Of a stretch of 64,000 nucleotides of DNA, positions 41,112-48,791 are shown piece after piece. Source of the DNA: JADZFO01 sp964512635 (GTDB lineage: Bacteria; 4484-113; JAFGCY01); NCBI GenBank assembly GCA_964512635.1, contig CAZEJB010000003.1:1-64000 (forward strand). The letters are read 5' to 3'. Each line of letters begins with the position of its first letter. Position 1 is the stretch's first letter. Made by a program: the position numbers and the translations under genes. Under the pieces are notes generated by a model. The model saw only the letters and a program-made list of their open reading frames with translations. It searched no databases and was not told the DNA's origin.

Positions 41112-42649
41112 GCGGCAAAGATCGAAAGCAGTTCGCCGCCGCGAACAAGCGCCGCGATCTTCTCGATGTCGTAAACCAGCGGGCGGTCCTCGGCCATAAA
41201 GGGCACCTCGCGGCGAATGATCTCGTATGCTGCACCGGTACCCTTGCCCAGCTTGCAGGGGCGGGCAGCGGCCGCCGCGGCGCCCATTCCAATACCCTGC
41301 AGGCGGAAGTCGAGGGCCTGAGCGGCGCAGAGCAGCTGGATCGCCACGATCGCTTCGGTGTTGCGCAGCACTTCCTTGTACTTGCGGATACAGACCGAGC
41401 CCATACAGACATGGTCTTCCTGGTCCGCGCTTACTGAGACGTTGTCGACCACTGCGGGGTGGCTGAGCACACGGTTCTCGGCGAGCAGAGCGGCCTGGGT
41501 GTACTGAGCGACCATCATTCCGCTGTTGAGGCCCTTGCCATCGATCAGGAAGTCGGGCAGGCCGGACAGGATCGGGTTAAGCAGGCGGTTAGTGTGGCGC
41601 TCAGCAAGGCTGCCGATTTCGGTGGTGGCGATCGCCATGAAGTCCATGGCCATCGCAATGCCCTGGCCATGGAAGTTGGCTGCTGCGAGGCACTCGCCCG
41701 TATCGCTGAAGAACAGTGGGTTATCGGCGGCGGCATTTAGCTCCGTTTCGACGACCTCGATTGCATTGCGCAGGGCGCGCCAGGATGGCCCCATGATTTG
41801 CGGTGTGCAGCGGATCGAATAACCGTCCTGTACCCGGCCAGTCGGATCGGCCAGAATTTCAGAACCTTCCCAGAGCAGTCGCAGCTGTTCGGCAGTGTGT
41901 GCCTGGCCTTCCTGGGGCTTGAGCCGATGAACTCGCGGATCAAAGGGCTGGCCCACGGCTTTTAGCGCCTCCAGGCTCATGGCATAGCTCAGCAGGGCGT
42001 GCTGGTACAGCCGCTGCGTGTCGCAAAGCTGCAGCGCGGCCTCGCCGGCCATCATCTGCGTACCGTTGATCAGGCCAAGTCCTTCTTTGAAGGTCAGGCG
42101 AACCGGTTCCAGCCCGGCCTTGGACAGGGCCTGAGCGCCCGGCATGCGCTGGCCCTCGAAAAAGGCCTCGCCAGCTCCTATCACGACCAGCGCCAATTGG
42201 CTCAAGGGCGAGAGATCGCCGGAGACACCGAGGCTGCCCTTCTCATAAACCACCGGGATCACACCCCGGTTGAGCATTTCAATGTAGGTGTCCAGCGTGC
42301 TCAGGCGAACGCCGCTGTAGCCCTTGCTCAGTGTATTAGCCCGGGCTGTCATTGCTGCGCGGACCACCGGGACAGGTTGCGGGTCGCCGGTTCCGGCGGC
42401 ATGGCTGAAGATAATCCGGCGCTGCAGCTCTTCACCCTGTTCAGGGCTGACGCGGATCCGCGCAAACTCGCCGATCCCCGTGGTCACGCCATAAATTGCC
42501 GCGCCGGAGTCCACAAGTTTGCGCACAGTCGCCTCGCTGGCCAGAACAGCCTGGCGGGCGGCGTCGCTGAGTGTGAGTGTCTCGCCGTGCCGGGCCACCT
42601 TTTCGACATGGTGGATATCCAGGCTTTGGCCGTCAATCTGCAGTGCCAT
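41108..42649 (-). CDS. hutH: Histidine ammonia-lyase (with Val-Ser-Gly MIO triad)
   Basis: 513 residues, as in known HutH. It deaminates histidine to urocanate. The family core is present: GSLGVSGDLSPLSQ around residue 142, GLINGTQMMAGEAAL, the conserved Asp/Tyr loop VQDGYSIRCTPQIMGPSW, AADNPLFF, GMMVAQYTQAALLAENR and QEDHVCMGS. The MIO cofactor forms from Ala142-Ser143-Gly144 in Pseudomonas HutH; here the first residue is Val142. ATG 42649 has GAGGAAGG upstream. hutI lies directly upstream on the same strand. hutU and hutG are not in the window. Confidence 0.93.
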   Translation of the reverse strand: MALQIDGQSLDIHHVEKVARHGETLTLSDAARQAVLASEATVRKLVDSGAAIYGVTTGIGEFARIRVSPEQGEELQRRIIFSHAAGTGDPQPVPVVRAAMTARANTLSKGYSGVRLSTLDTYIEMLNRGVIPVVYEKGSLGVSGDLSPLSQLALVVIGAGEAFFEGQRMPGAQALSKAGLEPVRLTFKEGLGLINGTQMMAGEAALQLCDTQRLYQHALLSYAMSLEALKAVGQPFDPRVHRLKPQEGQAHTAEQLRLLWEGSEILADPTGRVQDGYSIRCTPQIMGPSWRALRNAIEVVETELNAAADNPLFFSDTGECLAAANFHGQGIAMAMDFMAIATTEIGSLAERHTNRLLNPILSGLPDFLIDGKGLNSGMMVAQYTQAALLAENRVLSHPAVVDNVSVSADQEDHVCMGSVCIRKYKEVLRNTEAIVAIQLLCAAQALDFRLQGIGMGAAAAAARPCKLGKGTGAAYEIIRREVPFMAEDRPLVYDIEKIAALVRGGELLSIFAA

Positions 42650-42755
42650 GAAGCTACCTTCCTCGGGGGCATATGTTAGCGGATGCTCCTGCCGGCCGGT
42701 TTTGCCGAGAGCATGAACTGTTCTAAGGCAGCGCAGCGGATCGGACGCCAGGCGA

Positions 42756-44024
42756 TCAGAGTGCCATCACGCCATTGCGCTTGATTGCTCTGCCACGAAT
42801 AAAGACATCGCGGATCACGTCGCGGCCAACATGGTAGGCCAGTTCGCGGTAATCAGGCACTGCGGCGATTACCACATCGGCACGTTTACCGGCCTCCAGG
42901 CTGCCGGTAAGGGCGCCCAGCTGCAGGGCATGTGCGCCATTAATGGTGCAGGCAGTGATGCACTCCTCGGGGCTCATGCCCATATTCAAGGCGGCGAGGG
43001 TCATCACGAATGGCAGGGAGTAGAGCATGGAGCTGCCGGGGTTGTGGTCCGTCGCCAATGCCACGGCGCAGCCGGCATCGATCATCCGGCGGGCGGGGGC
43101 ATAGTGCCCGTGGCGACAGAAAAACATGGTGCCTGGTAGAAGTGTTGCCATCGTCTCGGCCCGGGACAATGCACTGATACCTGCTGCGCTGATCCCGCCC
43201 AGGTGGTCGACGCTGACTGCACCTTGAGCGGCGGCCCAGGCTGCGGTTCCGTCGTCGCCAAACTCATCGCCGTGGAGGCGCAGGCCGAGAGTTGTGTTCC
43301 GTCCAGCAGCAATAATCTCTGCGGCCTCTTCCTGATTGAAAGCCAGCGGATCGACAAAGATGTCATAAAAGTCAGCCAGGCCGGCATCCTCGACCTGAAG
43401 CAGTGTGGCACAGACCTCTTTTGTGTAGGCTGCGCGTTCGGCTCCCGGAGGAAAGGCATGCGCACCCATGAAGGTCGCGCAGATGATGGCTGGCTCGGAC
43501 TCCCGCAGGCCGTTGATAGCTTCCAGCATGCGGATCTCAGTGTCGTGGTCAAGGCCATAGCCACTCTTAATTTCTACCGTGGTGGTGCCGGCGCTGTAGA
43601 GGCTGTGAAGTCGAGCACGTGCCCCGGCAAGCAGTTCTTCCCCGGTGGCATTGCGTGTGGCCTTGACGCTGCTCAGGATGCCTCCGCCGGCCTCGGCGAT
43701 CTGCTGGTAGCTTTCGCCGCGACAACGGCGGTGGAACTCATCGGCGCGGCTGCCGCCGTAGACCAAATGGGTGTGGCTGTCGACGAAGCCTGGCAGGACG
43801 GTGCAGCCCCGGGCGTCAATGCGCGGGCAGCCGGGCGCCAGCGCATCGGAAGGCAGAGCGTCATATGGGCCGACGAACTCAATAGTGCCCGTGGCGAGGT
43901 CAAGGCCAAGGGCGGCATCCCGCAGCAGGCCGATGTCAGACATTTCAGCGCCGCGTCTGGCGCGACGGCTGCTGCCGGCAAGGCTGACAAGCTGCGAACA
44001 GGGTCCAATGACCAGATCAATCAC
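42756..44024 (-). CDS. hutI: Imidazolonepropionase
   Basis: 422 residues of the amidohydrolase fold. HutI hydrolyses imidazolonepropionate to formiminoglutamate in histidine degradation. Metal and substrate motifs: VLPGFVDSHTHLVYGGSRADEF (H-x-H metal site), EIKSGYGL, LRLHGDEFGDDG, VDHLGG and ALATDHNPGSSML. GTG 44024 is the start: TATAAT lies 7 bases upstream and no Shine-Dalgarno site is present. hutH follows after 106 bases with its own ribosome site, so the two may share a transcript. Confidence 0.95.
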   Translation of the reverse strand: MIDLVIGPCSQLVSLAGSSRRARRGAEMSDIGLLRDAALGLDLATGTIEFVGPYDALPSDALAPGCPRIDARGCTVLPGFVDSHTHLVYGGSRADEFHRRCRGESYQQIAEAGGGILSSVKATRNATGEELLAGARARLHSLYSAGTTTVEIKSGYGLDHDTEIRMLEAINGLRESEPAIICATFMGAHAFPPGAERAAYTKEVCATLLQVEDAGLADFYDIFVDPLAFNQEEAAEIIAAGRNTTLGLRLHGDEFGDDGTAAWAAAQGAVSVDHLGGISAAGISALSRAETMATLLPGTMFFCRHGHYAPARRMIDAGCAVALATDHNPGSSMLYSLPFVMTLAALNMGMSPEECITACTINGAHALQLGALTGSLEAGKRADVVIAAVPDYRELAYHVGRDVIRDVFIRGRAIKRNGVMAL

Positions 44025-44031
44025 GCGCGGG

Positions 44032-44037
44032 ATTATA
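44032..44037 (-). promoter_or_regulatory. -10 box TATAAT of hutI
   Basis: A perfect TATAAT on the minus strand, 7 bases before GTG 44024. The spacer between box and start (CCCGCGC) is identical to that of uppP. Confidence 0.6.
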
Positions 44038-44095
44038 GCCCTGCGCTGGAGAGCTTCTGGTGACTGTTGACAGTCCCGAAACCGGGTGATTGAAA

Positions 44096-45163
44096 CTATG
44101 CCGGGGCCGGACCGCCTGGCAGGTCAAGATCAGGTTCGGGGGCACGTTTCTTGATGACCGTCACCAACAGCCAGACCAGCAGAACCAAAGCCAGCGCTAC
44201 AGCCCACCAATAGCGGATTGCTACGTAGAGCGTATAGGTCAGGGCGAGCGAGAAAACAAACGAAACCACAAGGATTATGGCCCGCAGCCCGCAACCGACA
44301 GCCTTGATCGGGAAAACATTGAAGATGACCATGGCGGGGCCGACGATCAGGTTCAGACTGATGGTCCAGAGAACAACAGCCAGCCAGAACTTCAGCCAGC
44401 GGCTGGCCTCTTCAGCAGAATTCATCGAGCCGACCAGTTCTTCCTTGCTCTTGGTTGTCAAGGTGGCGAAATCCGGGTCGGTCTTCACCTGGCCGGCCTC
44501 GAGTTCTGCGGCCAGCAGAACCTGCGCCGGGAGGAACATGGCTGTCACGACTTCCCTCCGCTTGTTAGGCACTTCCTGGCGGTAGATCTCCATTTCAGGC
44601 AGATCCATGCTGACGTGCTCAGGATCAATCGCAATTGTGCCGAGGCTGAGCTGGGCCCACCGTGACTCATCTTTCTGGTTAACCCACTCCGAGACATCTT
44701 CGGTAACTTCTTCAGTTATCTCTTTGTCCTGGCCGTTTTCTGTGACGGTACGGGTTTCGGTATGAGTCTCCGTGTGGGTCTGCCAGAGGTCAAAGACGTA
44801 GCGGTAGTAGATCATCTGCGTGCCGGCCTTCTGGGCTCCGGTACGGCTGTCCAGCGGGGGAACCGGCAGATTGACAGCTGTCAGGGGGCCACTGAGAAGC
44901 ACTTTGCCTTCGGCCGGCACGCCGGTTGCGACATCCTTTACGCTCAGCTTGGCGATGTCCTTGGAGTCCTTCTCCTGGGTTGCAGCGCAGTAGGGCAGGG
45001 CGAATGTAATGCAAAAGAGCAGGATGCCAATAAAGAAGCCGCCAAAGCTGTCCATGCAGGTCTTCTGACTGTTGCGGCCCCAGCGGGCAACCGGGTTGGA
45101 ACTGCCGAGAACTCTGGTTCCGACAACCCTGCGGCTGACCTCATGGACGATGCGGTCCGGCAT
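44096..45163 (-). CDS. TMEM43-like multi-pass membrane protein
   Basis: 355 residues. A first hydrophobic segment (FGGFFIGILLFCITFALPYCAA, about 40-62) precedes a soluble domain starting GKVLLSGPLTAVNLPVPP and containing a repeated-acidic region (TETHTETRTVTENGQDKEITEEVTEDV). Three or four closely packed C-terminal membrane helices from about 250 on follow. The order (TM, large loop with a G-K-L-V-h-V-S-G-P-like strand, C-terminal TM cluster) is that of the TMEM43 family. Bacterial members have no assigned activity. ATG 45163 has GGGGGAG 6 bases upstream. The gene is divergent from 45195 with only 31 bases between starts. Confidence 0.7.
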   Translation of the reverse strand: MPDRIVHEVSRRVVGTRVLGSSNPVARWGRNSQKTCMDSFGGFFIGILLFCITFALPYCAATQEKDSKDIAKLSVKDVATGVPAEGKVLLSGPLTAVNLPVPPLDSRTGAQKAGTQMIYYRYVFDLWQTHTETHTETRTVTENGQDKEITEEVTEDVSEWVNQKDESRWAQLSLGTIAIDPEHVSMDLPEMEIYRQEVPNKRREVVTAMFLPAQVLLAAELEAGQVKTDPDFATLTTKSKEELVGSMNSAEEASRWLKFWLAVVLWTISLNLIVGPAMVIFNVFPIKAVGCGLRAIILVVSFVFSLALTYTLYVAIRYWWAVALALVLLVWLLVTVIKKRAPEPDLDLPGGPAPA

Positions 45164-45179
45164 GCGTTGCTCCCCCTTG

Positions 45180-45185
45180 TACAAT
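45180..45185 (+). promoter_or_regulatory. -10 box TACAAT of the secreted protein gene
   Basis: TACAAT ends 9 bases before GTG 45195 and lies within the palindrome TTGTACAA, at the divergent junction with the TMEM43-like gene. Confidence 0.5.
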
Positions 45186-45194
45186 CACAGCTTG

Positions 45195-46265
45195 GTGTGC
45201 TCAATCCTACCATCCCGGTTCAAAGTTGCAAGTGCCTGGCACTGCCTTCCTGTGTTGGCGCTGGCCCTCATCGGGCTTATTTGCGCCAGGCCCGCTTTTG
45301 CGGCCCCGGGGCTGGTCGAGCTGGATATTGCACCTTTCTCGCTGGCTTGCCATCCGAAGCTCAAGCTGCAGATGAGCAAGAACCAGGAGCAGGCGCAGAC
45401 AAACTTCGCCTATATCATTCCGCCGGATGCCAGCGCGCTGGACGTGCTTGAACTGAGCTGGGGCAAGGGCCACAAAGCCTCGATCGCCGTGGCCCAGACC
45501 ACGCAGCCTGAAACTGCCAGCGGCAGTGAAGTTCTGACCCTGGTTGCCGTCGGTTTTGAGGACGAAGACCCGCAGCGAATTGAAATCCCGGCTGAGCTGC
45601 GCAGCGGAGTGTTGGCGCGGATGGCGATCTGGCCGGCGAGCAGCGGTCCCGATGCCCCGCTGGTGGTGGTAATGTCCTTCACGAGCGGGATGGACGATTC
45701 GACCATGGCTGGCTTTGTCCTCGAGCCATCCGGCTCAGGGCGGATGATTGACCTCAGCGGGGCCCGGACGCTTTACGGCTGGTTCGATGTCGAAGATGTT
45801 GGTGGACCGGATGACGGCTATGAGCTGATCACGCGGCGCAACCTGGATGGCACCCTCGGCGGGTTCTACTATCGTGCCGTGCGCCGTTTCGATGCCGGCC
45901 TGGCGGCCTTTGTCGCCGAGCCTTCCCAATATGTGGACTTCTTCAAGGAAGAGCTCAAGTTCATGCAGTGGGTGGTTGGCACCGCCGCCCAGGTTCAGGC
46001 GACTCCAAACAAGTTTGTCAGCAAGGATGACTTCGGGCCGCAGTATGTCGCGGAGTACGGCGGAGAGCTGTACGGCTTCGACATGCTGATGGAAGTGCCG
46101 GCCAGCTTCCAGATGGGTGGTCCCGGAGACCGGCAGGGGCCAACGGCCGAAGACCTGAACAAGACCGCGCGTCAGGCGCTGAAGTACATCACCGACTATC
46201 GCAATGAGCTGGAGTCCTGGCTGGCCGGCGGGGCCATGCCGGCGACCTGGCGGATCGCCCGCTAG
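45195..46265 (+). CDS. Secreted protein of unknown function
   Basis: About 356 residues. A signal peptide with hydrophobic core LPVLALALIGLICARPAFA is cleaved after AFA. The mature protein has beta-rich segments (VLTLVAVGFEDEDPQRIEIP, PLVVVMSFTSGMDDSTMAGFV, LYGWFDVEDVGGPDDGYELI), suggesting a repeat-type beta fold, and a helical C-terminus (EDLNKTARQALKYITDYRNE). The GTG at 45195 gives the signal peptide a reasonable length and follows a -10 box; upstream in-frame codons lie in the divergent gene. Followed 24 bases later by the 46290 gene. Family not recognised. Confidence 0.65.
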   Translation: MCSILPSRFKVASAWHCLPVLALALIGLICARPAFAAPGLVELDIAPFSLACHPKLKLQMSKNQEQAQTNFAYIIPPDASALDVLELSWGKGHKASIAVAQTTQPETASGSEVLTLVAVGFEDEDPQRIEIPAELRSGVLARMAIWPASSGPDAPLVVVMSFTSGMDDSTMAGFVLEPSGSGRMIDLSGARTLYGWFDVEDVGGPDDGYELITRRNLDGTLGGFYYRAVRRFDAGLAAFVAEPSQYVDFFKEELKFMQWVVGTAAQVQATPNKFVSKDDFGPQYVAEYGGELYGFDMLMEVPASFQMGGPGDRQGPTAEDLNKTARQALKYITDYRNELESWLAGGAMPATWRIAR

Positions 46266-46289
46266 TTTCCGACGGGCAAGGGTTGAGAC

Positions 46290-47237
46290 TTGAAGGACGT
46301 AATTGAGCACCTGGTTGAAGACCTGGACTGGCGTCTGTCGCCGGCGGGCAAGACCTATCGACCGGATGACAAGGAACTCACCAGCTGGGGCGCGGAACGC
46401 CACGGTTGCTGGCCGGCGGTCCTCCTGTGGTTTGTGATGATGCTGGTCTATATCGGCGGCGTGGTCTTTCTAGCGGAGTTCAACGAGGACTTTTTCGCCC
46501 CGGTGGGCTCGATCCTGGGCCTGGTGTTGAGTTTCTTCTTCGGCCGGGTTGCAGGTAACGCCAACAAGAACTGGCAGAAGCAGCGCGACAAGCAGGCTTA
46601 TCGAAAGCTGCTAAAGAGCAACGAGCGCTTCATGCTGGTCGAATACAGCAAATACCTGTCGCGGAAAGTGCACCAGGCGCAGCGCGATCCAACGCTGGGC
46701 GGTGCAGCGGAGATAACGCGTCTGCTGGATCTGCAGCAGCGCATAACGGAAATGTTGCGCAAGGGCGGCAGCGGCCGTCCGGGGCGCCAGAGCCGGCTGG
46801 AGGAAGAGGCTACTATTGCCGAGAGCCTGCTCGAGGCCTATGGCCACGAAGATTACGATCCGTTGAAGAAGCTCGACGAGCGCCTGCCGGCAGAGGTCAG
46901 AGAGCGGCTGAAAGAGACCGATAGGCAAACCGTCAGTGTTCAGACCTCGCCTACAGCCCAGCCTGCTGCGCAGGCCGCTATGCCTGGCCCCGGAACTTAT
47001 GAGCCTGCTGCCGCCAGCGCTTCTGCTGCGACTGGCATGCCGGAAGGACCCGGCGCGGTAACAGCAACTACGCCGCCATCGGTCAAGGCGGATGCGCCGC
47101 GCGCCGTGAGCAAGGCTGAAAGCGAGCTGCCGCGCTGGGCGCGTGAACTGGGGCAGATCATTGAGTCGCTGGATCTGGGTGATGTGCTCAGCGATGAAAG
47201 CCGCAAGACCAAGCCGCGCTCCAAAGAGAAGGGCTAG
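46290..47237 (+). CDS. Two-helix membrane protein with coiled-coil and Ala/Pro-rich cytoplasmic region
   Basis: 315 residues. TTG start with the conserved-looking opening KDVIEHLVEDLDWRLSPAGK. TM1 is at about 45-66 (WPAVLLWFVMMLVYIGGVVFLAEF) and TM2 at about 72-90 (PVGSILGLVLSFFFGRVAG). A charged helical region (about 95-205) follows. A low-complexity Ala/Pro/Thr stretch (about 215-280) and a charged C-terminus complete it. It resembles the coiled-coil membrane protein at 29069 in plan but not in clear sequence. It follows the secreted gene at 45195 and converges on the Ser/Thr kinase gene. Function unknown. Confidence 0.7.
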   Translation: MKDVIEHLVEDLDWRLSPAGKTYRPDDKELTSWGAERHGCWPAVLLWFVMMLVYIGGVVFLAEFNEDFFAPVGSILGLVLSFFFGRVAGNANKNWQKQRDKQAYRKLLKSNERFMLVEYSKYLSRKVHQAQRDPTLGGAAEITRLLDLQQRITEMLRKGGSGRPGRQSRLEEEATIAESLLEAYGHEDYDPLKKLDERLPAEVRERLKETDRQTVSVQTSPTAQPAAQAAMPGPGTYEPAAASASAATGMPEGPGAVTATTPPSVKADAPRAVSKAESELPRWARELGQIIESLDLGDVLSDESRKTKPRSKEKG

Positions 47238-47283
47238 GCAGGTCGGGCACCTGCAAGGTGGATGCGCTGGACTCGGATGGCCC

Positions 47284-48537
47284 CTAGTTCTTGAAGAACA
47301 TCAGCCAGAGGATCAGAATCGCCAGGCTGACCATCATCACTGACAGGCAGCTCAGAAAGATCATGTCCACCCGCGTGTTCTTGCCCATCATCTTTGCCTG
47401 AGCAGCTGCCATCTGGTGGATCGTACTGCGTTTCAGCAGTGGCCGCATGCAGCTCAGGCAGAACTCCTGGCTCTCGTTATTCGGAGCGCCGCAGTCGACA
47501 CAGTAGACTGTCCCGCTGAGCTGTACGCCAGGTGTGGCCTGGATGCTGCCGGCACCGATGCCGGCCATGCTTGCCGTGCTGGCGCGGATACCTGCGGTTC
47601 CAGCGGCGGCAGCCATCCCGAATCCGGTGGCCGCGCCGCCAATTGAGGCGTCGGCATCGGGGCTGGCAGGCAGCGCGTTTAGCACTGCTTCGGTATCGTC
47701 CCGGAAGTGGATTGACTGCTCAAGGCGGCGGATGGCCTCGGAAAACTGCTCGCAGCTCTGATAACGCTCCTCGGAGCGCTTCGCCAGGGCCTGCATGACG
47801 ACGGTGTCGATTTCTTCCGGCAGCGCTCCGTTGTAGAAACGCAGGCTCGGCGGCTGGACGTTGGCCACGTTGTACATGATCGCGGTGACGTCCGGCCCGT
47901 CGAAGGGCTTGCGCCCGGTGAGCAGTTCATACATCAGCACGCCGGCGCTGAAGATATCGCTGCGCGCGTCAACGTGTTCGCCCCGGATCTGCTCGGGGCT
48001 CATGTAATTGGGCGTGCCAACGACGGTCCCGCTGCGGGCCAGGGTCGCATCCTTGAGCACGCGGGCGATGCCGAAGTCGGTCAGCTTGATCTGCCCCTGC
48101 GGGCTGCGCACCAGGTTGGCCGGTTTTACATCGCGGTGGACGAGCCCAGACTGATGGCAGGCCGTGAGCCCGGCCAGCAGCTGGACGATGATGTCGATCG
48201 TCTCGGCGAGGGTGAAGCGGGTGCCGAGCTGGAGCAGCTCCTTGAGGTTGAGGCCCGGCAGCTTCTCCATCACGATGTACTCGTGGCCGCCGTCCTGTCC
48301 CACCTCGAGCACCTGAACCACGTTGGGGTGGTGTACAGATGTCAGTGCCGCGCCTTCGCGGTCGAAGCGGTCCTTGAGCGTCGCCAGCTCCTCGGGGCTT
48401 AGCTGCGTATCCGGAAAAAAGACCTTGACCGCGACCGGCGGCTGGTCCGGGGCCGCCTGGCCCTCATAGACCACGCCCATGGAGCCTTTGCCCAGTTCGC
48501 TGAGGATCTGGTACTTGCCGATGCGGTCAGGTTTCAT
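47284..48537 (-). CDS. Hanks-type Ser/Thr protein kinase with zinc ribbon and C-terminal membrane anchor
   Basis: 417 residues. The kinase domain (about 7-270) is complete: glycine loop LGKGSMGVVYEG, ATP-anchoring Lys in VAVKVFF, catalytic loop GLVHRDVKPANLV, DFG in KLTDFGIARV, and activation segment GTVVGTPNYMSPEQIRG. A Gly/Ala-rich linker leads to a C-x2-C...C-x2-C zinc ribbon at about 342-365 (YCVDCGAPNNESQEFCLSCM). One C-terminal transmembrane helix ends in LMFFKN. A cytoplasmic kinase tethered by its tail, with the ribbon as a possible interaction module, is the simplest reading. ATG 48537 has TATAAT 8 bases upstream. Substrates unknown. Confidence 0.92.
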   Translation of the reverse strand: MKPDRIGKYQILSELGKGSMGVVYEGQAAPDQPPVAVKVFFPDTQLSPEELATLKDRFDREGAALTSVHHPNVVQVLEVGQDGGHEYIVMEKLPGLNLKELLQLGTRFTLAETIDIIVQLLAGLTACHQSGLVHRDVKPANLVRSPQGQIKLTDFGIARVLKDATLARSGTVVGTPNYMSPEQIRGEHVDARSDIFSAGVLMYELLTGRKPFDGPDVTAIMYNVANVQPPSLRFYNGALPEEIDTVVMQALAKRSEERYQSCEQFSEAIRRLEQSIHFRDDTEAVLNALPASPDADASIGGAATGFGMAAAAGTAGIRASTASMAGIGAGSIQATPGVQLSGTVYCVDCGAPNNESQEFCLSCMRPLLKRSTIHQMAAAQAKMMGKNTRVDMIFLSCLSVMMVSLAILILWLMFFKN

Positions 48538-48545
48538 CCGCTGCG

Positions 48546-48551
48546 ATTATA
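48546..48551 (-). promoter_or_regulatory. -10 box TATAAT of the Ser/Thr kinase gene
   Basis: A perfect TATAAT on the minus strand, 8 bases before ATG 48537. Confidence 0.6.
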
Positions 48552-48580
48552 GACGCGCCCGAACGGAGGGCGGTTGCGGG

Positions 48581-48791
48581 GAGATGCTAGATGCCAGATG
48601 CCAGATGCAGGATTTCAGTAAACAGGCGGACGCCGCAATGACCATATTCCACCCTTCAGTAACTGTGAATGGTCCAGACACTGTGCTTAGTGATCTGACT
48701 GGCATTTGGCCAAAAGAGAGGGGCGCTTGCGCGCCCCTCAATTCTAAGTCTTCTCTTGTCTGGCATCTAGCCTCTGACATCCAGCATCTAC
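48581..48791. repeat. MITE-like inverted repeat built from GATGCCA units
   Basis: Left arm 48582-48610 contains tandem ATGCCAG units (AGATGCTAGATGCCAG). The right arm 48755-48788 is an imperfect reverse complement (AGATGCTGGATGTCAG read on the minus strand, 14 of 16 matching). The right arm touches the rpoC stop codon. The interior holds the rpoBC terminator and no gene. Confidence 0.6.
48710..48739 (-). terminator. Rho-independent terminator of the rpoBC operon
   Basis: On the minus strand GAGGGGCGC, loop GCAA, GCGCCCCTC (a perfect 9-base stem, 48718-48739), then TCTTTT. It lies about 50 bases past the rpoC stop, inside the inverted repeat. Confidence 0.85.
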
